Assembly (NCBI GenBank): GCA_022836615.1
Contig: MU405244.1
Coordinates: forward strand, 186,001-250,000
Length of the DNA: 64,000 bases
Direction: 5' to 3'
Source of the DNA: Annulohypoxylon bovei var. microspora
Taxonomy: Eukaryota > Ascomycota > Sordariomycetes > Xylariales > Hypoxylaceae
The notes beneath the pieces are model-generated. The model was not told the origin of the DNA. It was given only the letters and a program-made list of their open reading frames with translations, and made no database searches. This document shows positions 33,801 through 46,972 of this stretch, in pieces. Numbering within the stretch: position 1 is the first letter of the stretch; every line of letters starts with the position of its first letter. Position numbers and translations under genes: made by a program.

Positions 33801-36800
33801 AAGCAGAGGCAGGGAAGGATTGTCACGATAAGAGCATGGGGTTACATGCAAGCGCGCGGCAGAACCCTTTCGTATTTGAACAAACCACACTGACGACAGA
33901 CGTAAACTATTGCAGATAACGCGCAGCTGCTTCTAAAGCAAGAAGCTTAAGCGAGCTTTTCTAGATACAATCTTTGGTATCGAGTACAATTGCTCTAATG
34001 CGCTCGTCCATAAGACCTACGACTCTCACAAAAGAAATCAAGCAAAGATACGGTAACACGCAACGAAGTGTGGATTACGTACACAAACAATCAGTCTAAT
34101 GATAATGAGGCGACATGCTATGTAGCATTAAAGGATAAATATGTAGTCATGGAACGCCAATGGAAACATAGAATGTCACAAGACCGTAGAAACTCGGCCA
34201 TTTAATGCATTAAAACGCAGGACCACGGCACGGGTTATCTGAATATGTAAAAAGAACAGAGAAGTATACGGTACAGCGAACGCATTGACATGCAAGGGTC
34301 AAGTGGAATGGTACCGTAGCATTTTCATTGCATCCTATGGCAAACGAAACAGGGAAGGGAAAGATTTGCCCCCCTTGTTTGCCTGCAGGGTCCAGGGGGG
34401 GCGAAGGTGAACAACCCATACAATGTACACGAAAAACATGTTAGTTCGAAGCTTTTCCGTATAAGCGGGCGAGGACTTTATCAATGGCAAATTGGTTAAG
34501 GAAAATAACTTATGTATGCTCATAAGATTGTAATTACTAAGATTGTTGATTGCTAATGTCAAGTGACAAATCTTCTACGCCTCCAAGGCGTAGATCAGTC
34601 AGTCGACTTATGTGGATGTTCCTATATGCGCGTATACTATAGCTAAAAAGGAAACAAAACCGTATGTACTTGTACGTACCTAGTAACAGTGAACATGAGC
34701 AGGCTTAGTGTCGCCATTGCTGGGTGCGGGCCGGGTTTCTGCGGTAAGATTATGGCGAGGGTTCTCATGTAACATGGGCCAGTTAGTGGTATGAGCATCT
34801 CGGCCGGCAGTGAGAAGGCAGTTGACAGCAAGGGGCGGTAAAAAGCCAGGAGCTCTATCGTAACTACCGCTAGTCACCTACTTTCCGTGCTAGATGTAGA
34901 ACATGAACTTGTTCAACCAAGGTATATACGAATACGGTTCGGGTCTGAGAGGGCTTTTCTTCGATTTGTACAGTAATAACGACGGCTGATGCGGTATGAA
35001 CTCTATCAAATCCTAGGTTACATGGCGGCTCGGTGAAATAGAAACTCACGACTACTTCGTACAAGCTCGTTACAAAGACAGAGCTTGGATATAGTATCTA
35101 TCCTCTATTAAGAAACTATCTCTTGCCTAGTGGGTTGGTTGCATTTTACAAGTTTCTGTGGCTCTAAGAACAGTGGCTCTAAACAATGCTAAAGCTGTGT
35201 CCATAACTTTGGTCAAACATTCTTATTACCTGCCCCTTCTTAGTTTAGAATTAAGGCGAGATTTCTTGTGTCGAACATTTTGTATCTAAGAGAGGCAGGA
35301 AACGAGACGCGACCTAATAGGGGTTCTATAAGCGTAAACCTCGTAGTCCCTGAGGTCAAGGTTTATGGTGAATAAACATTATTGAATGAATTTCATTAAC
35401 TACCCAGGTGGAAAGATATTGTTGTTTGTAAGTAGGGAATGATCAAGCTTACCTAGTATAGATACTCCGGAGTGCTATATTAACTATTAGGAGCTATAGA
35501 CATACATAACATCTATTGATGTACATGACCTCAGCTCGTTCCGAATAGAGGTAAGCAGAAATAAACACATGAGGTTATTAGTTATGTACCTAATAAAGCA
35601 CTGCTAACAGCCTTCAGAGATCTTTGAGTTTCTTTAAAAAGGAGACATATTAAACGACAAGGAGAATATTCAACTATACTGTACCGTATTGTTGCTCGAC
35701 ATTGGGCTCAGAATGAGGTCGTGTACTGCTCATCAGATCATGGAGCTTGATTCACGAGAATTTTCAAGCAAGCCTCTGAAGGATTCGAAGCCCCGTTCGG
35801 TTGTTACATTCAACGTAGCCTAAGGGGCTAATTCTGCCGCCTTGGGTTTACACTTGGCGTCCATCCATACCTAAGCAATGGAAGCACTTGGGGCTGCCTC
35901 TGACGGATATGAACCTCACGAAAGCTTTCATTTGTCAAGCTTCGACTAGCCCTAGGCATAGAGAGAAGAACCTCCTAGGAGATGACCTGAGCCGATGCTT
36001 TGAGACTGCTATTTGAAATTCCCGTAGAACTGTAGAAACCGCCACCCGGATTTCGCTGTACGTATGATGAACTCTGAGCCGACTTTGCGTGAAACCCTCA
36101 CCTTTTAGGCCACAAACATTGAGTTGGATAAAAGGCCTTAGGGTAATATATGCCCTCTCAAAGTTGGGCATCAAGGGGGTATTGTTGAGAAGGTGAATTG
36201 GTAGATTGGTTATCGAATTGATGCTTCTCGGCCGAGTCGACGTCGCTCAGGGAAATTGGCTCTATGTTATTAGTAAACTTCGGGCTAGAAATCTGTAGAT
36301 CAGCGCTTGTACATAGTAAATATCAAGACAGGGGTAGGTGATGATGACCGCGTCGTGTGTATTGACTACTAAGTATTAGCTTACCCGAGCGTCGCTCGGC
36401 CCGGTTCAAAAGAACCCTGGGCTCTTGACCATGGAGGTGGAGTGCCCTCACTTGCTTAACATTTAGGGGTGATATGACTAGGGAACTCCCTGGCCGAGAG
36501 CTGTCAAAATCCTGTCGTGTCTCCCGGGAATCTAGTGATCAAGGTAGGGATCTGTTATAGGGCTGGATGAAGCTTGAGGTTATCTACACCAACGATTTCT
36601 ATATTCCGGACGCCTTTGGAGAAACAATAAAATAGTAGCATTAAATAAGCAAAGAACCGAGCCGGACACGTTCCGACCCGAGTTGCCAGGCTAGAATCAG
36701 AGTTAATAATCATCGAGACTACCATAGACGCCCTAGGGATTGAGCGAAACTTGTATTTGATAAGCCGTTAATGCGAGCCACCTGGCAACGTGGATAGGTA

Positions 36801-39800
36801 ATAGGTACCTTACTTACGTTGGCGGTGAGCCAAATTAACACAGAGAAGACAGTTTCTCCGCGTGTGTGCAACGAGGCTTTTACGACCTGAGCATTTGGTG
36901 GTCATTACACTTATCTTCAATACCTGGTACTTTACAATATAGTTTGATCGGATTTTCTATGCAATTTTGATATCTTCATCACATTATATATAGTGACGTA
37001 TTCTCTGTTTGCTTTTTGTTCCGAAGTGTATGGGTTAACTCGCAAGCGAGTTAAGGTTGGAAATTGTTGGCATACTCGTCGTCGTCATGTCTCGAGGTGT
37101 TGAAGACTCGGAACAGAAAGCATCCAATCAGCATGACCAACTTGGCCACACCGCGCAAAACTTCAAAAGATCATTACAGTTGTGGAGCTGGTTGGTGGCT
37201 GGAATCCCTTTATTGTCCTCGTAACAATTAGCATTTATTAGTTGACATCGTATACCTTGATAATCTGAAGCACTAGTTGCTGGCTACTGTATGTTTAGGT
37301 GGATTTATATTACTTAGTTCATATGATGGTCTGGATGGTGTAATTTGTAACTCAGTAATAAAAATCTCTTGCATAGGTATTGTTCATTACGGATGTCGCC
37401 TCGGTTGATAGAATGGTCCAAACATGCGACTCGTCGTCGATGACTCGCAGGAGGGCTTGAAGGCAACCATCCGCTAAAGCCACTCGTCATTTCACGTTGA
37501 GTATAAGGTTTCTGCAAACAAACCATCTTCAATTACTCTTTTAGCATCTGTGGTAGAAAGTCAATGATTGGCAAATGCTTAGTTCACGCCCCTTGCCGAG
37601 TTGCTAGCCGGGAATATTTCATGCTTTGGAGCCACCCACACAGTATTAAGAAGTACGTACCCATATCCCTGTCTCAACCCGGGGGGCGAGGGTGTCTCTT
37701 TGCTCATTCGTAGGACACGTTATTTTTTTTTGTTGGCCGACATGTGATAGGGGGATAAGAGAACTGGGACACTGACACTATTGGCGTACATATGTATACA
37801 TAGTAGATAGGTAACGAAGCATTGTCGTAGCGGGTCTTCGTTTATGTTTCCCCCTTTTTATCATGTAGGTACATAGCTATCTAGAAATGACAATTTTCTA
37901 AAGCTCTCAGCTAGCGTACGCAAATATGGTAACTTGCCACTAAGATCTGACGTCGTCTGTAAGCAAAGTCATGAATGGTAACGTCGAACCACGTGGAATA
38001 GTGTTGTAGAGGTGGTCGCATCCCTGTGGGTGAAAGGTAAGGGTGTCCTTTTGGGGAGCCTGTGAAGAGCTTGGGGAAGGATTTCTCGAGATCGCTAGGC
38101 GGTGGGTGATGAGATCTGTCAACTGGGCACCGCTGCAAGCTACAGGACTTTGGTGGCCTGTTCCCTCCTAGCTGATTGTCATATTAGTGCATCGAAACAT
38201 CCTCGCAATAGAGAAGCGGCAAAATTCTCCGAATTGACAGGCGACCTGATGCCCTCAGAGCTAGCGGGGATCAATGGTCAATAGAATGTCAAGGCTGGTG
38301 AGGCGCCCACACCTTGTCCAACGTCGACCGCGGGCCCTGTATGGATCGATTCCACTATCCAGGGGGACTTGTGTTGAACAATCTGGGGATTTTTATTTTG
38401 GGCTTGGGAACAAGAGATCTGCCGGTCAAGGATTGATGCAGGTGTTACATCATGCAGCTCGACAAGCTACAAAATACGTATTAAGGTATAAAGCAAGTTT
38501 ATACATGCTTCTTTCTAATCCACAGCCTTGACGTTCTACGTCGAATGGTAGCTAAACCGTATCGATATAAAAATACATCTTATAACATTGGGCCTTAAGG
38601 GGCACAGATGAGGAGGCACGTGAAAATCATTACTAGAGCATTAACGACATGAGCCGATGTCTCAAATTCACAACAGTCACGTGATATATTGGGCTAATAT
38701 ACCATGCATATATTTCCTGTACTATGATGATGATCTTGCGCGGTTGAATTCGGGGTAGCTATGAAATACATCCATAATGGATGTACCGTCTACTTCGCCT
38801 ATTGTAGAGAATGTAAGTGGTACCATTGATCGGCCCTATTTATCTATGCTTACCTTATGCATAACTGTCATTTCCGAGACTGCTTGATAATTGTGAGAGT
38901 GTATTTTCCCCCGTTGATAGCTCCCTTCGTTTTGTGTATGATGTCTCAAACAGATATGTATAAGCGCGCTGTCTATGAAGATTCGTATGACGCGCAACTA
39001 GGTATGTCGATCTTGATCGCATTGAGCAGCCGTTCATCAACATGGCCTGAGTTTGCCATGGAATTTCTATGTTCCGCAGGCCTAGGATTACCGTCCTGAC
39101 GTTCTGATACCTATGTACTGCAGTTTGCACCTAATATGGACTTGTCCGAGAGATGTGCCATCCATCTAAGCCGGAGTAGTCCGTGGGATTGAACTTCTCT
39201 ATGTCGGAATGGCTCAAAACTTATATTAGACCGACATCAGAGCAATAAATATGGTTACTATTCTCTTTGGCCTCTTTTTATCTCTTCCGTAATATCGCGG
39301 CAACCTGCCGAGAAAATGGATATTGCGCCGACAAACCTGCTGCTAATGATTTGCTGAGCTGAAAAAGCGCCGACCCTCATTCCGTCCCAGTTTAGGTAGG
39401 TAGATAATTAGAAAACATACTAGATACAACTTAGTTACCTGTACGTAGGCGTTCACAATGTACTAATTTTACTAACCTACGAATTTGGAATATGTATGGA
39501 ATACATGATAATGTTTCTATCATAATATTCTTAGATCCGTTCTGTTGGTAACGAATTCATTCAAGCATATCAATCTGCAGTCAATGTAGTAACAGCAGCA
39601 TAATAACCTACGTCGTGATTCTATCATCTAGGGAGAATACCCACTTGTCCTGTCATTTCTCGCTATCCCGAACCCCCTCATCGATCTCAGCACTATTACC
39701 ACACATACAGAGCTAAGGTACTTACTTACCTAGCTGGGTAGCTAACCTTGTCAAGCGATAATACACTGTGTGTAGCTACAACTACAGACTCGGATTGGAA

Positions 39801-42700
39801 TACCTACATCGAGATTTTTAACCTCTTAGGATTCAAGCCTAAATACACCTTTAGAAGGACTAAAACGGTAGGTTTTTCGGCTATTACGTATGTCAATTTT
39901 CTAAGTGATAACCAATTATAACATTAAAGTTTATACATGCATATATAAATATTATACGATAATATTAAAACATTCGTTCAAATAAAAATCAGTATTAAAC
40001 TAAGGAGTCATTTGACTGTTATATGATTAGCTAATGTAAATAAGTTCATGCGAACTCATATTATTTTATCCAAAATACTCGTATACTATACTTATTTAAG
40101 TAGGTACTAAGTAACAGATGACTCGATAAACCTGCATTTGGAGATACTGCAAGCGCGCTAAGGCTAACTTATCTGGGCATCTGAGCTACCTAATCGAAAG
40201 GTACGACCAAGACTTTGGACGCTCGGGATAGGCAGGGGCGTATTTTATAGGGACTACGCAGCAGGTAGTTATTACTTTACCAGCCATTAACCAATCCAGC
40301 TTACGTATCCTGCCCTGGGAAAGGAAGTCTCGTCCCATCCTAGCTAATCTTGGAAATGGACGTGGAAGTAGTAGAAGTGGAATCACTCACGGGCCACTAC
40401 TACCTGCATTAGTTGGTATCAATCATCCACTTGAAGTATTATTAGCTTGCGAATTCCAATGTTGCAAGGAACCGTTCTGCACAAACACTTCCGTCCCGAC
40501 AACAATCCCCTGCCGCATCCTTTGTCTCTTAAGCGACCATCCATTCTTTTTTTCCTGCTTCATCCACGCCTCAATTTGACCCTTGTGTCTGCATGGAACC
40601 CGATTTTAATGATCAACCCTGGGTCCCTGAATCCTACGGCATACCCTACTAAAATAAATCCTGAACCACCGGGTCCCCTGGTAAATGCGAGCTCGAGACT
40701 GCAGCTAAACTCGAACTGCCTCAACGGTCATCCAAAAGAAGTAACCCTTCCTGTCATTCGTTTCTGGGGAATCCTACGCCACGAATCTACGGCGGTGTTC
40801 CCTTGTTGTTAACCTGGTCAATGATATTTACTTCTACTGCCAATATCAACTTCATCCGTCGTTTTCTCAAGAGCAGCGTCAACTTCCGATTGATATTTGA
40901 TCACTAAGCCAGATTCATCAAGGCGAATCAGTAGGGTGCTATCGTTACGGCTAACATCGAACACCTCATCTATGCTTAGTGGGCTTTGGATGATTCAATC
41001 GCCTGGTTAGCCGTTTCACTCATTCTGTAAGTAACGGATTGTTCTTATTTTAAGCTTGAATTACTCCCGACGTCGCACAACACAACATGTTTCAGGGATT
41101 GGATATCCTTCGACCCCAGAGAATATCGAGGTCCATTCAAAAGCCACCATCCACAACGCACAGCCCAAGTGGGACTATATCGCGTGCCTGCGTAGCAATC
41201 GTCATTGCCGCGAAACTACTCTGTCCTTGGCGCTCCTGATCTAATCTAATACTGCTTCATCAAGCTCTTTTAGAAAGAAAGAAAGACAAAAAAGCTTTTG
41301 CTATATGTAAACAAGTCATGTTTAATCGTAAATGGACCTCACTTAGAAAAACTAACTAATCATTAAATATTATAGCTTTCTTAAACAATTGCTACAATCA
41401 TCGTCTCTTTATTATTTTAATCGTTTATCATTACAATTACTGGTGCCAACATTCCAGTCAAGGGTGTTTAAGACACATTTTATTCCAAAGTCAATTCATC
41501 AAATCACTTAACCTGACAATATAAAAAAAGCGCGAAAGGAGAAAGGGCTTGACTAATAGCCGTGTTGCCAATTGTAAGTTGAGATCGATTTCTTCTTCTT
41601 TACTAGTTCCAAGTTACCAGGCACCCTTCCTATCAATTATCAGATTTTGTCATGGACCAGATTGTCGGGACATGTGTTTCCTAGGTACCTAGTCGGTGCT
41701 GGCGGGTGTGCCGCCTTCACGCAGTGTGGTCCATGAGCCCCTGACCCTGAGCCTGTCCCAATTAGCCACGGGATACCTTGCAAATGCGCGTGTCCTGCAC
41801 GAGAAAAAGGCACACAAGTTGCGCCAGGGCTTTTGGTGTGTATCGTGCTGAATTTCTAAGGTTGTCGTCATTGTTTTTTTTCGACCTTTAACGATACCAA
41901 AGTCGATGCATTTATTAATATTCTTCCTTGCGGCCTTTTTTCTCGTATTGTTTATTTAGAATCAGTTTCCCCATTCCAACAGCGCCATAGGATTTATAAG
42001 TCTTTCTATTCGTGATGTGTTATTTTTTAGTGTGGGCAAATCGAAAGCCATTGATCTGAATCAAGGTTTATCGGAACTGCGATACCCTTGTCCGCTTCCC
42101 GCTCCTTATGATCCTTGAGGGTTCACTCACGCTGCCACGATCCTAGAAAACTACCCTAGGAGACATCCTATGGATTATGTTCTAAAAGCTGACCTTACTT
42201 CTTACCATTTAACAGTTAAAAGGATTCAGTTGGTCTGTGTTATACACACCCTCATCGCAGTCAACGACTACCATCCACCGCCAATTTACCTTAAATCTCG
42301 AAATTATAGCTTATAGGTTGGCACTACCACACGACGAAGACGCGCTTATTTATCTGAGGAGAGGCCAGATCGCACAACGAGCGCCAGACCCAATCAAGTC
42401 TGAAGTTCGTTCCGACATCCGCCAGCTTTTGTACCTCCTCACGATCTGTCAGCTTTTCGAGTGACAGTAAAGCGGTGACTATTAGCTGAGTCGGAAAAAA
42501 TTTCACTCATTAGTACCTTTTCACCTAGAGACAACGATTTATCAACTGTCTGTCTACACGTAGGCAGTTTGATATCAGATTATCAACTGTCGTCAAAGAG
42601 GCTGAAGATTTAACCTGTCTGACGCATCTGTTGATCCCTGATCCCGGCAACCCAGCAAAGTGACAGCTTTGGAAACCAGTTACCAGACCACAGGTCGTTG
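30844..42700. other. About 12-kb gene-free, partly AT-rich region
   Basis: No ORF with a recognisable domain or plausible intron chain. Stretches at 39.8-40.1 kb and 41.3-41.55 kb are very AT-rich. Short perfect hairpins occur at 34575-34593 (CTACGCCT arms) and 38767-38785 (TACATCCA arms). TAGGTACCTA-type motifs recur (31260, 32919, 36801, 39395, 41681). This may be old transposon DNA altered beyond recognition, possibly by RIP, but I could not compute RIP indices. Confidence 0.45.
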
Positions 42701-44456
42701 TTCAATAGTTTACCTGGGTACATACCTAGCCCGGTACGTTTAAGTCTAGTGAGGATATCTTGAATGCTCTGGTGAGTAAATCTCTATTTCTGTCTACTAC
42801 CTTAGGTGTTCATAATTAAATACGGCGATCTTTACAATTCCAGCATTGCCCAGCGGCTTTATGCCATCAACCCCTCTGTTTAAGGCCGTGTTCTTATCTC
42901 AGATTTTCAATAAAAACCCTGCCATTCAATGTTCATTAGCCGCCAGTTTATCCCCAGATCGGATGTTGAAATTGCCTTGCAACCTTAGCCCAAAAAAGGT
43001 CCCATCGGCACCACCCATCCAATTTCCCTGATATGGAAATTTCTTTCGTATAGCTGATCACTTCACTTGTTTCTGTCCCGATCAATTCCCTGTATGTTCT
43101 CGATTATATCTATTTTTCCTTGTTCCTATCATTCCCCAATCTCATCACATACTCGCGTCAAAGGTGTCGCAACGCTTGTTCCCCCATCTCACTTTCTCGT
43201 GAAAAAAAGGGCACAATAGTACTATTTTACCGAACCCCAGTACACTGGTCAGTTTCTGCACCCCTCCACCACCAATACCCATTCCTTATTCCTTGTCGTC
43301 CCCCCATCCGCCTTGGGGAACCATGCATTTGTTCCCTCGACTTCTTTTGACAGCATCTGACTAGACAAGGCTGGCATGCATGAACTAATATGGCAGCACA
43401 GATCTAACCCCGGGGTCTGGCCACAACAGATAACTTGCAGAAAATTACGTCGCTTGCCTGGTCGATGCGCGCAGCTATCTGCAAGATTTTGCAGGCATAG
43501 TCAGAAGCACGTACCTGACACGCGATTTGACCTCATTGATACCGACGGAAAGGTTCAACCTTGCAAACCACCAGGAGATAAACGTGGGATTCTGTCGAAA
43601 GCCGCGAACCAAAGCCCAGCGCTCTTATATACACATTCAGCCAAACTACCTACTCTCGGCCTTCCTCTACCCACCCACCGGCTTATTATATCCCAAGGTA
43701 CCTAGGTATGTATAGATCATTTTAGTTTTTATTTGCAACGTGAGCCATGTATTGCTTTTCTATACCTGCTACCTGTTTTTCCGATTTTACCCACGGCTAC
43801 GGATTCATTATCACATGGATGTATATATATCTTTATTATATATCGCCCCCAACTTCAGAAGGCCTCCATATCTACGCCCCTACCTACGCCTCGGCAAGAT
43901 TCAGCTGAAGGATTTGCACAAACTTGTCATTTGCTGCTTATGTACTCTCTTGCTCAAATATCCCTTATCGATACAAATTGCTATTTTTAATCGTGATGTT
44001 TGTTTTGTTATGGTCATCAATGTTGTATCCACACATCATCACAGACCATGATATGCCACTAACCTTGTCATAGAAAAGAAGTCGGCCACCCCATTATCTC
44101 ATAGAAAATTACCTACCTAGATCGTCAGCCTCTCATTACATCCTGTCTATGGTCATCGGACGAATACCTTGATCATTATACCGTGAGTATACTCCGTTTC
44201 ATTATATTAAATCACTGTCGAACTCTATTTCTAAGCTAAACGTCTGTGTGCGCGTCTGTAACTACGACGTTTATCCCGGTTCGTTATTTAAAGCATGCGG
44301 GGAATTTCTTCCCCTGCTCATATGGCGTGGCCTCTTACTGTTGATCCGCATGCCCTCCCATGTTTTCAACGGCTGCACCAGGTTGAGCGATGTGGAGAGG
44401 GCCTGATTATATCTAGTTCGTTGTTTGTTGCTTTACTGACATGAGATTAATGGCAG
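42701..44456. other. Pyrimidine-rich upstream region of the regulator gene
   Basis: The plus strand becomes rich in C and T runs here and stays so to about 46.9 kb, as is common in fungal promoters and long leaders. A GTGAGT at 44183 and a CTGAC...GGCAG at 44439-44456 could bound a leader intron. No protein is evident. Confidence 0.4.
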
Positions 44457-44505
44457 GACCGACGAAGAACTTGCAAATCCACTTCGAGTTGGCAACTCAT
44501 TTGCC

Positions 44506-44890
44506 ATGATTATGAAGATGGGTCGTCAAGCACCAAATACATACCTCAAAGAGGAGCCGCGTACAGACCCGGTAAGTTTAGGTTTCTTTACGTTGTTATG
44601 ATTCTATCTTGAATTTCCAGCGCAAGTGCTACGACGCGGATGTAGATCTGCGGCTCGCAGATTCGACCGAGTCAGCGCAGCTGTGCGACGTCTTCGGATG
44701 TTACAACGACACAGCCCAAGCTATCCCCCGCCAAGTGTGGTGGAAGACGCTTCATCGCTACCAAAACGCGCCGAGTTTGAACCTTCGCGTCAGTATCCCC
44801 TACCTCTACCTGGAGTTTCTTCGTTTCCAGGATGTCGCGTGGTTCGTCGCATGCTTGCCCACCTCAATAAGATCAGACCTTGAAATCTAG
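44506..44890 (+). CDS. Possible small spliced ORF upstream of the Medusa-like gene
   Basis: A clean 49-bp intron signature (GTAAGT at 44572, TTCCAG ending 44620) joins an ATG-initiated exon (MIMKMGRQAPNTYLKEEPRT) to a 90-codon exon (RKCYDADVDLRLADSTESAQ...) ending at TAG, for 112 residues. In the second exon, third positions in this frame are mostly G or C, unlike the other two frames, which suggests real coding. I do not recognise the peptide. It lies 2.1 kb before the regulator, so it may be an independent small gene, a decayed gene, or an upstream ORF in a long regulator leader. The true 5' exon could begin earlier. Confidence 0.35.
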
Positions 44891-46972
44891 GGAATTACAG
44901 GGGAACATCTTGTTTCACAAGTGACCGGGGGCTTTTCTTCTGGAACAGGGCTTGTGCAGGTTGCCTTAGCGTCCCCGGGCGACACTTCAAGGATGGTGAT
45001 GCCTGGCCTGGCCCTATCAAGCACCTCTCAGAGCTGACGTGCCCGTGATGCCCCCGCCCAAGTGGATGCGGGGAGACAAATATGCATTCTCTTAATTCAC
45101 CATTTATCATTTTACTGCTCCGTATGTTTTACGCAGCACCCACACTGTCATATCCTAATCGAAAAAGATGCTCTGGACCTTTTAAACCCCCCCCTACACG
45201 CCCCGGATGTTTGATGGCGCAAGTGCCAAACAAGATTGAGAGAAACGGTCGCTAGAGACCAGAGCCATTGGAGAGTATCCTTTCCGTTTCGAGCTAAGGC
45301 TAGAAAAAAAGTTCAACGGGTTCGACGGAGTCGAGTCCCTTCGAGATATCTTTTTCAACGCTATGGTCGTTAGCGTTGTATGGTTGTATGGCTGATTTTC
45401 CCCGGCTCAATTCCTACTTCCAACATGCATAACAAGTCTGGTTAGTGCTGTGGGCTTTTTATCATACATTCGGACCAAAAACAGGAAAATGGGAAAAATA
45501 ATATTCGACCGAAGTCGTACACGGTACTTCCCTTAATACACACAAGCTTGATATAGCTGTGTGGATGATTCAAGCCTAACAGAGAGTGGATGTTGGCTAT
45601 CCAAGTGGACCCGACAGAATTCTCCAATAGCGAAGTGGGAAGGGCTTCAGCAATCGCCGCTGTCACCACACCACCACGATTCTGGTTCAGGATGGATCTA
45701 GCAGAGGATAGGGAAAGGAAAAACTCTGGCGGCCGACTTGCATAGGTTTCGCAGTCAAGTGACAGAAGAGTTACCGGCTAGGAGAGTTTCCAATGTGAGG
45801 ATCTTCTAGTAGTAGGTCGCTGGTGCTTGCTACTTGCTACCTGTTACCTACTAGTCCGAACACATCGTCTTCGAGCAAGGGGTCATCTCAATGCCCTGGA
45901 CGAGTTTCGTCGTGGGTGGTACTCCCAGTATTCTCGTCTTGCAGTGCAATTCGTCGCAATTACACGCAATTCTCGAGTACCTGATCACGCCCCATACACA
46001 CCGCCTTACTCCCTGAGAAGCTCGCGAAGGGCTTGCCCCCTGTCCTTCTGGTTAGCCCCGGACATAGGATACCTTATCGGGTAGCTTAGCCCTGGTTCTC
46101 CGTGCCGCCATTGGCCATTTCATCTAAAAATGCAGCTGTCCCCTGCCCCCTGTCACGTTTATACCATGCGATGTCCCACATTCTGATCCATCCACACCCT
46201 GACGCCAAATCTCCAACTTCTATTTCTCTTCTTTCAACATTTCATGCTTTGCCGCAGGCATCGCACGTCCTTCTTCTACCAAACTAAGCAGTCATATCGT
46301 CCCTGTTAATTATCCCGGAACGAAAGGCTTCTGGGACGTACACATTGATACATATCAGGCCCCAGTTTTACACTTACAGGTACACACAAGTATCCTTACC
46401 TTGGTGTTTTCTTACCTTGCGATCTCACCTTACATAGCTCAAATATCGTTGGCCCTGCCTCTTTTCCCATCGTCGCATTCTGAACCCTCGCTCCGATCTC
46501 AAATCTCCTGTCGCTCTCTTTGTTTTCGTTACCATCCCCCTGTCGGTCGTGTATACCTCTCTCAAAACTCTGTCCCGAACGTGTTCGAGGCATAGTAGCT
46601 GTTGAGTACCTCCCAAATAGGCTTGAAGGAGAACCTAGTTGGTGAACTTTGAGACTTTCGGGTTCCGCTTCCGATTCCTATCCACTCCTCCCTTTTAGGA
46701 GCAAGCACCTGGTGGTGTCATTTCCTGGTACTGCAATTCTTTATCTCTTACGGTAGTATGCTTAGGGCCCCCCCGGTCTTATAACCTATACCTCCCCCCG
46801 TCGCTTAAGCAAGCCTCACCCGTTAAACCTCGTCATCTGGAGATGTTTAAGTTCCTTGGACCTTGACAGTGTCAAGTAAAATAAAAATTGCCGACGCGTC
46901 CTACTTCACTCTTTTTTTCTTTTTCATGGTTGCTGTTACTATTTGGCTTCGACACTCGAGAGTTTAGGACTA
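44891..46972. other. Pyrimidine-rich leader or promoter of the Medusa-like gene
   Basis: 2 kb of strongly pyrimidine-biased plus strand with no protein that I can support. A TTTTTTTCTTTTTC tract and a TTTAG occur just before the first usable ATGs of the regulator, so the last part may also be the 3' end of a leader intron. Confidence 0.45.

Noticed and set aside
44626..44883. Alternative frame over the cryptic upstream exon (Arg/Pro-rich product)
   Set aside because: Third-position composition favours the other frame; kept only as a possibility.
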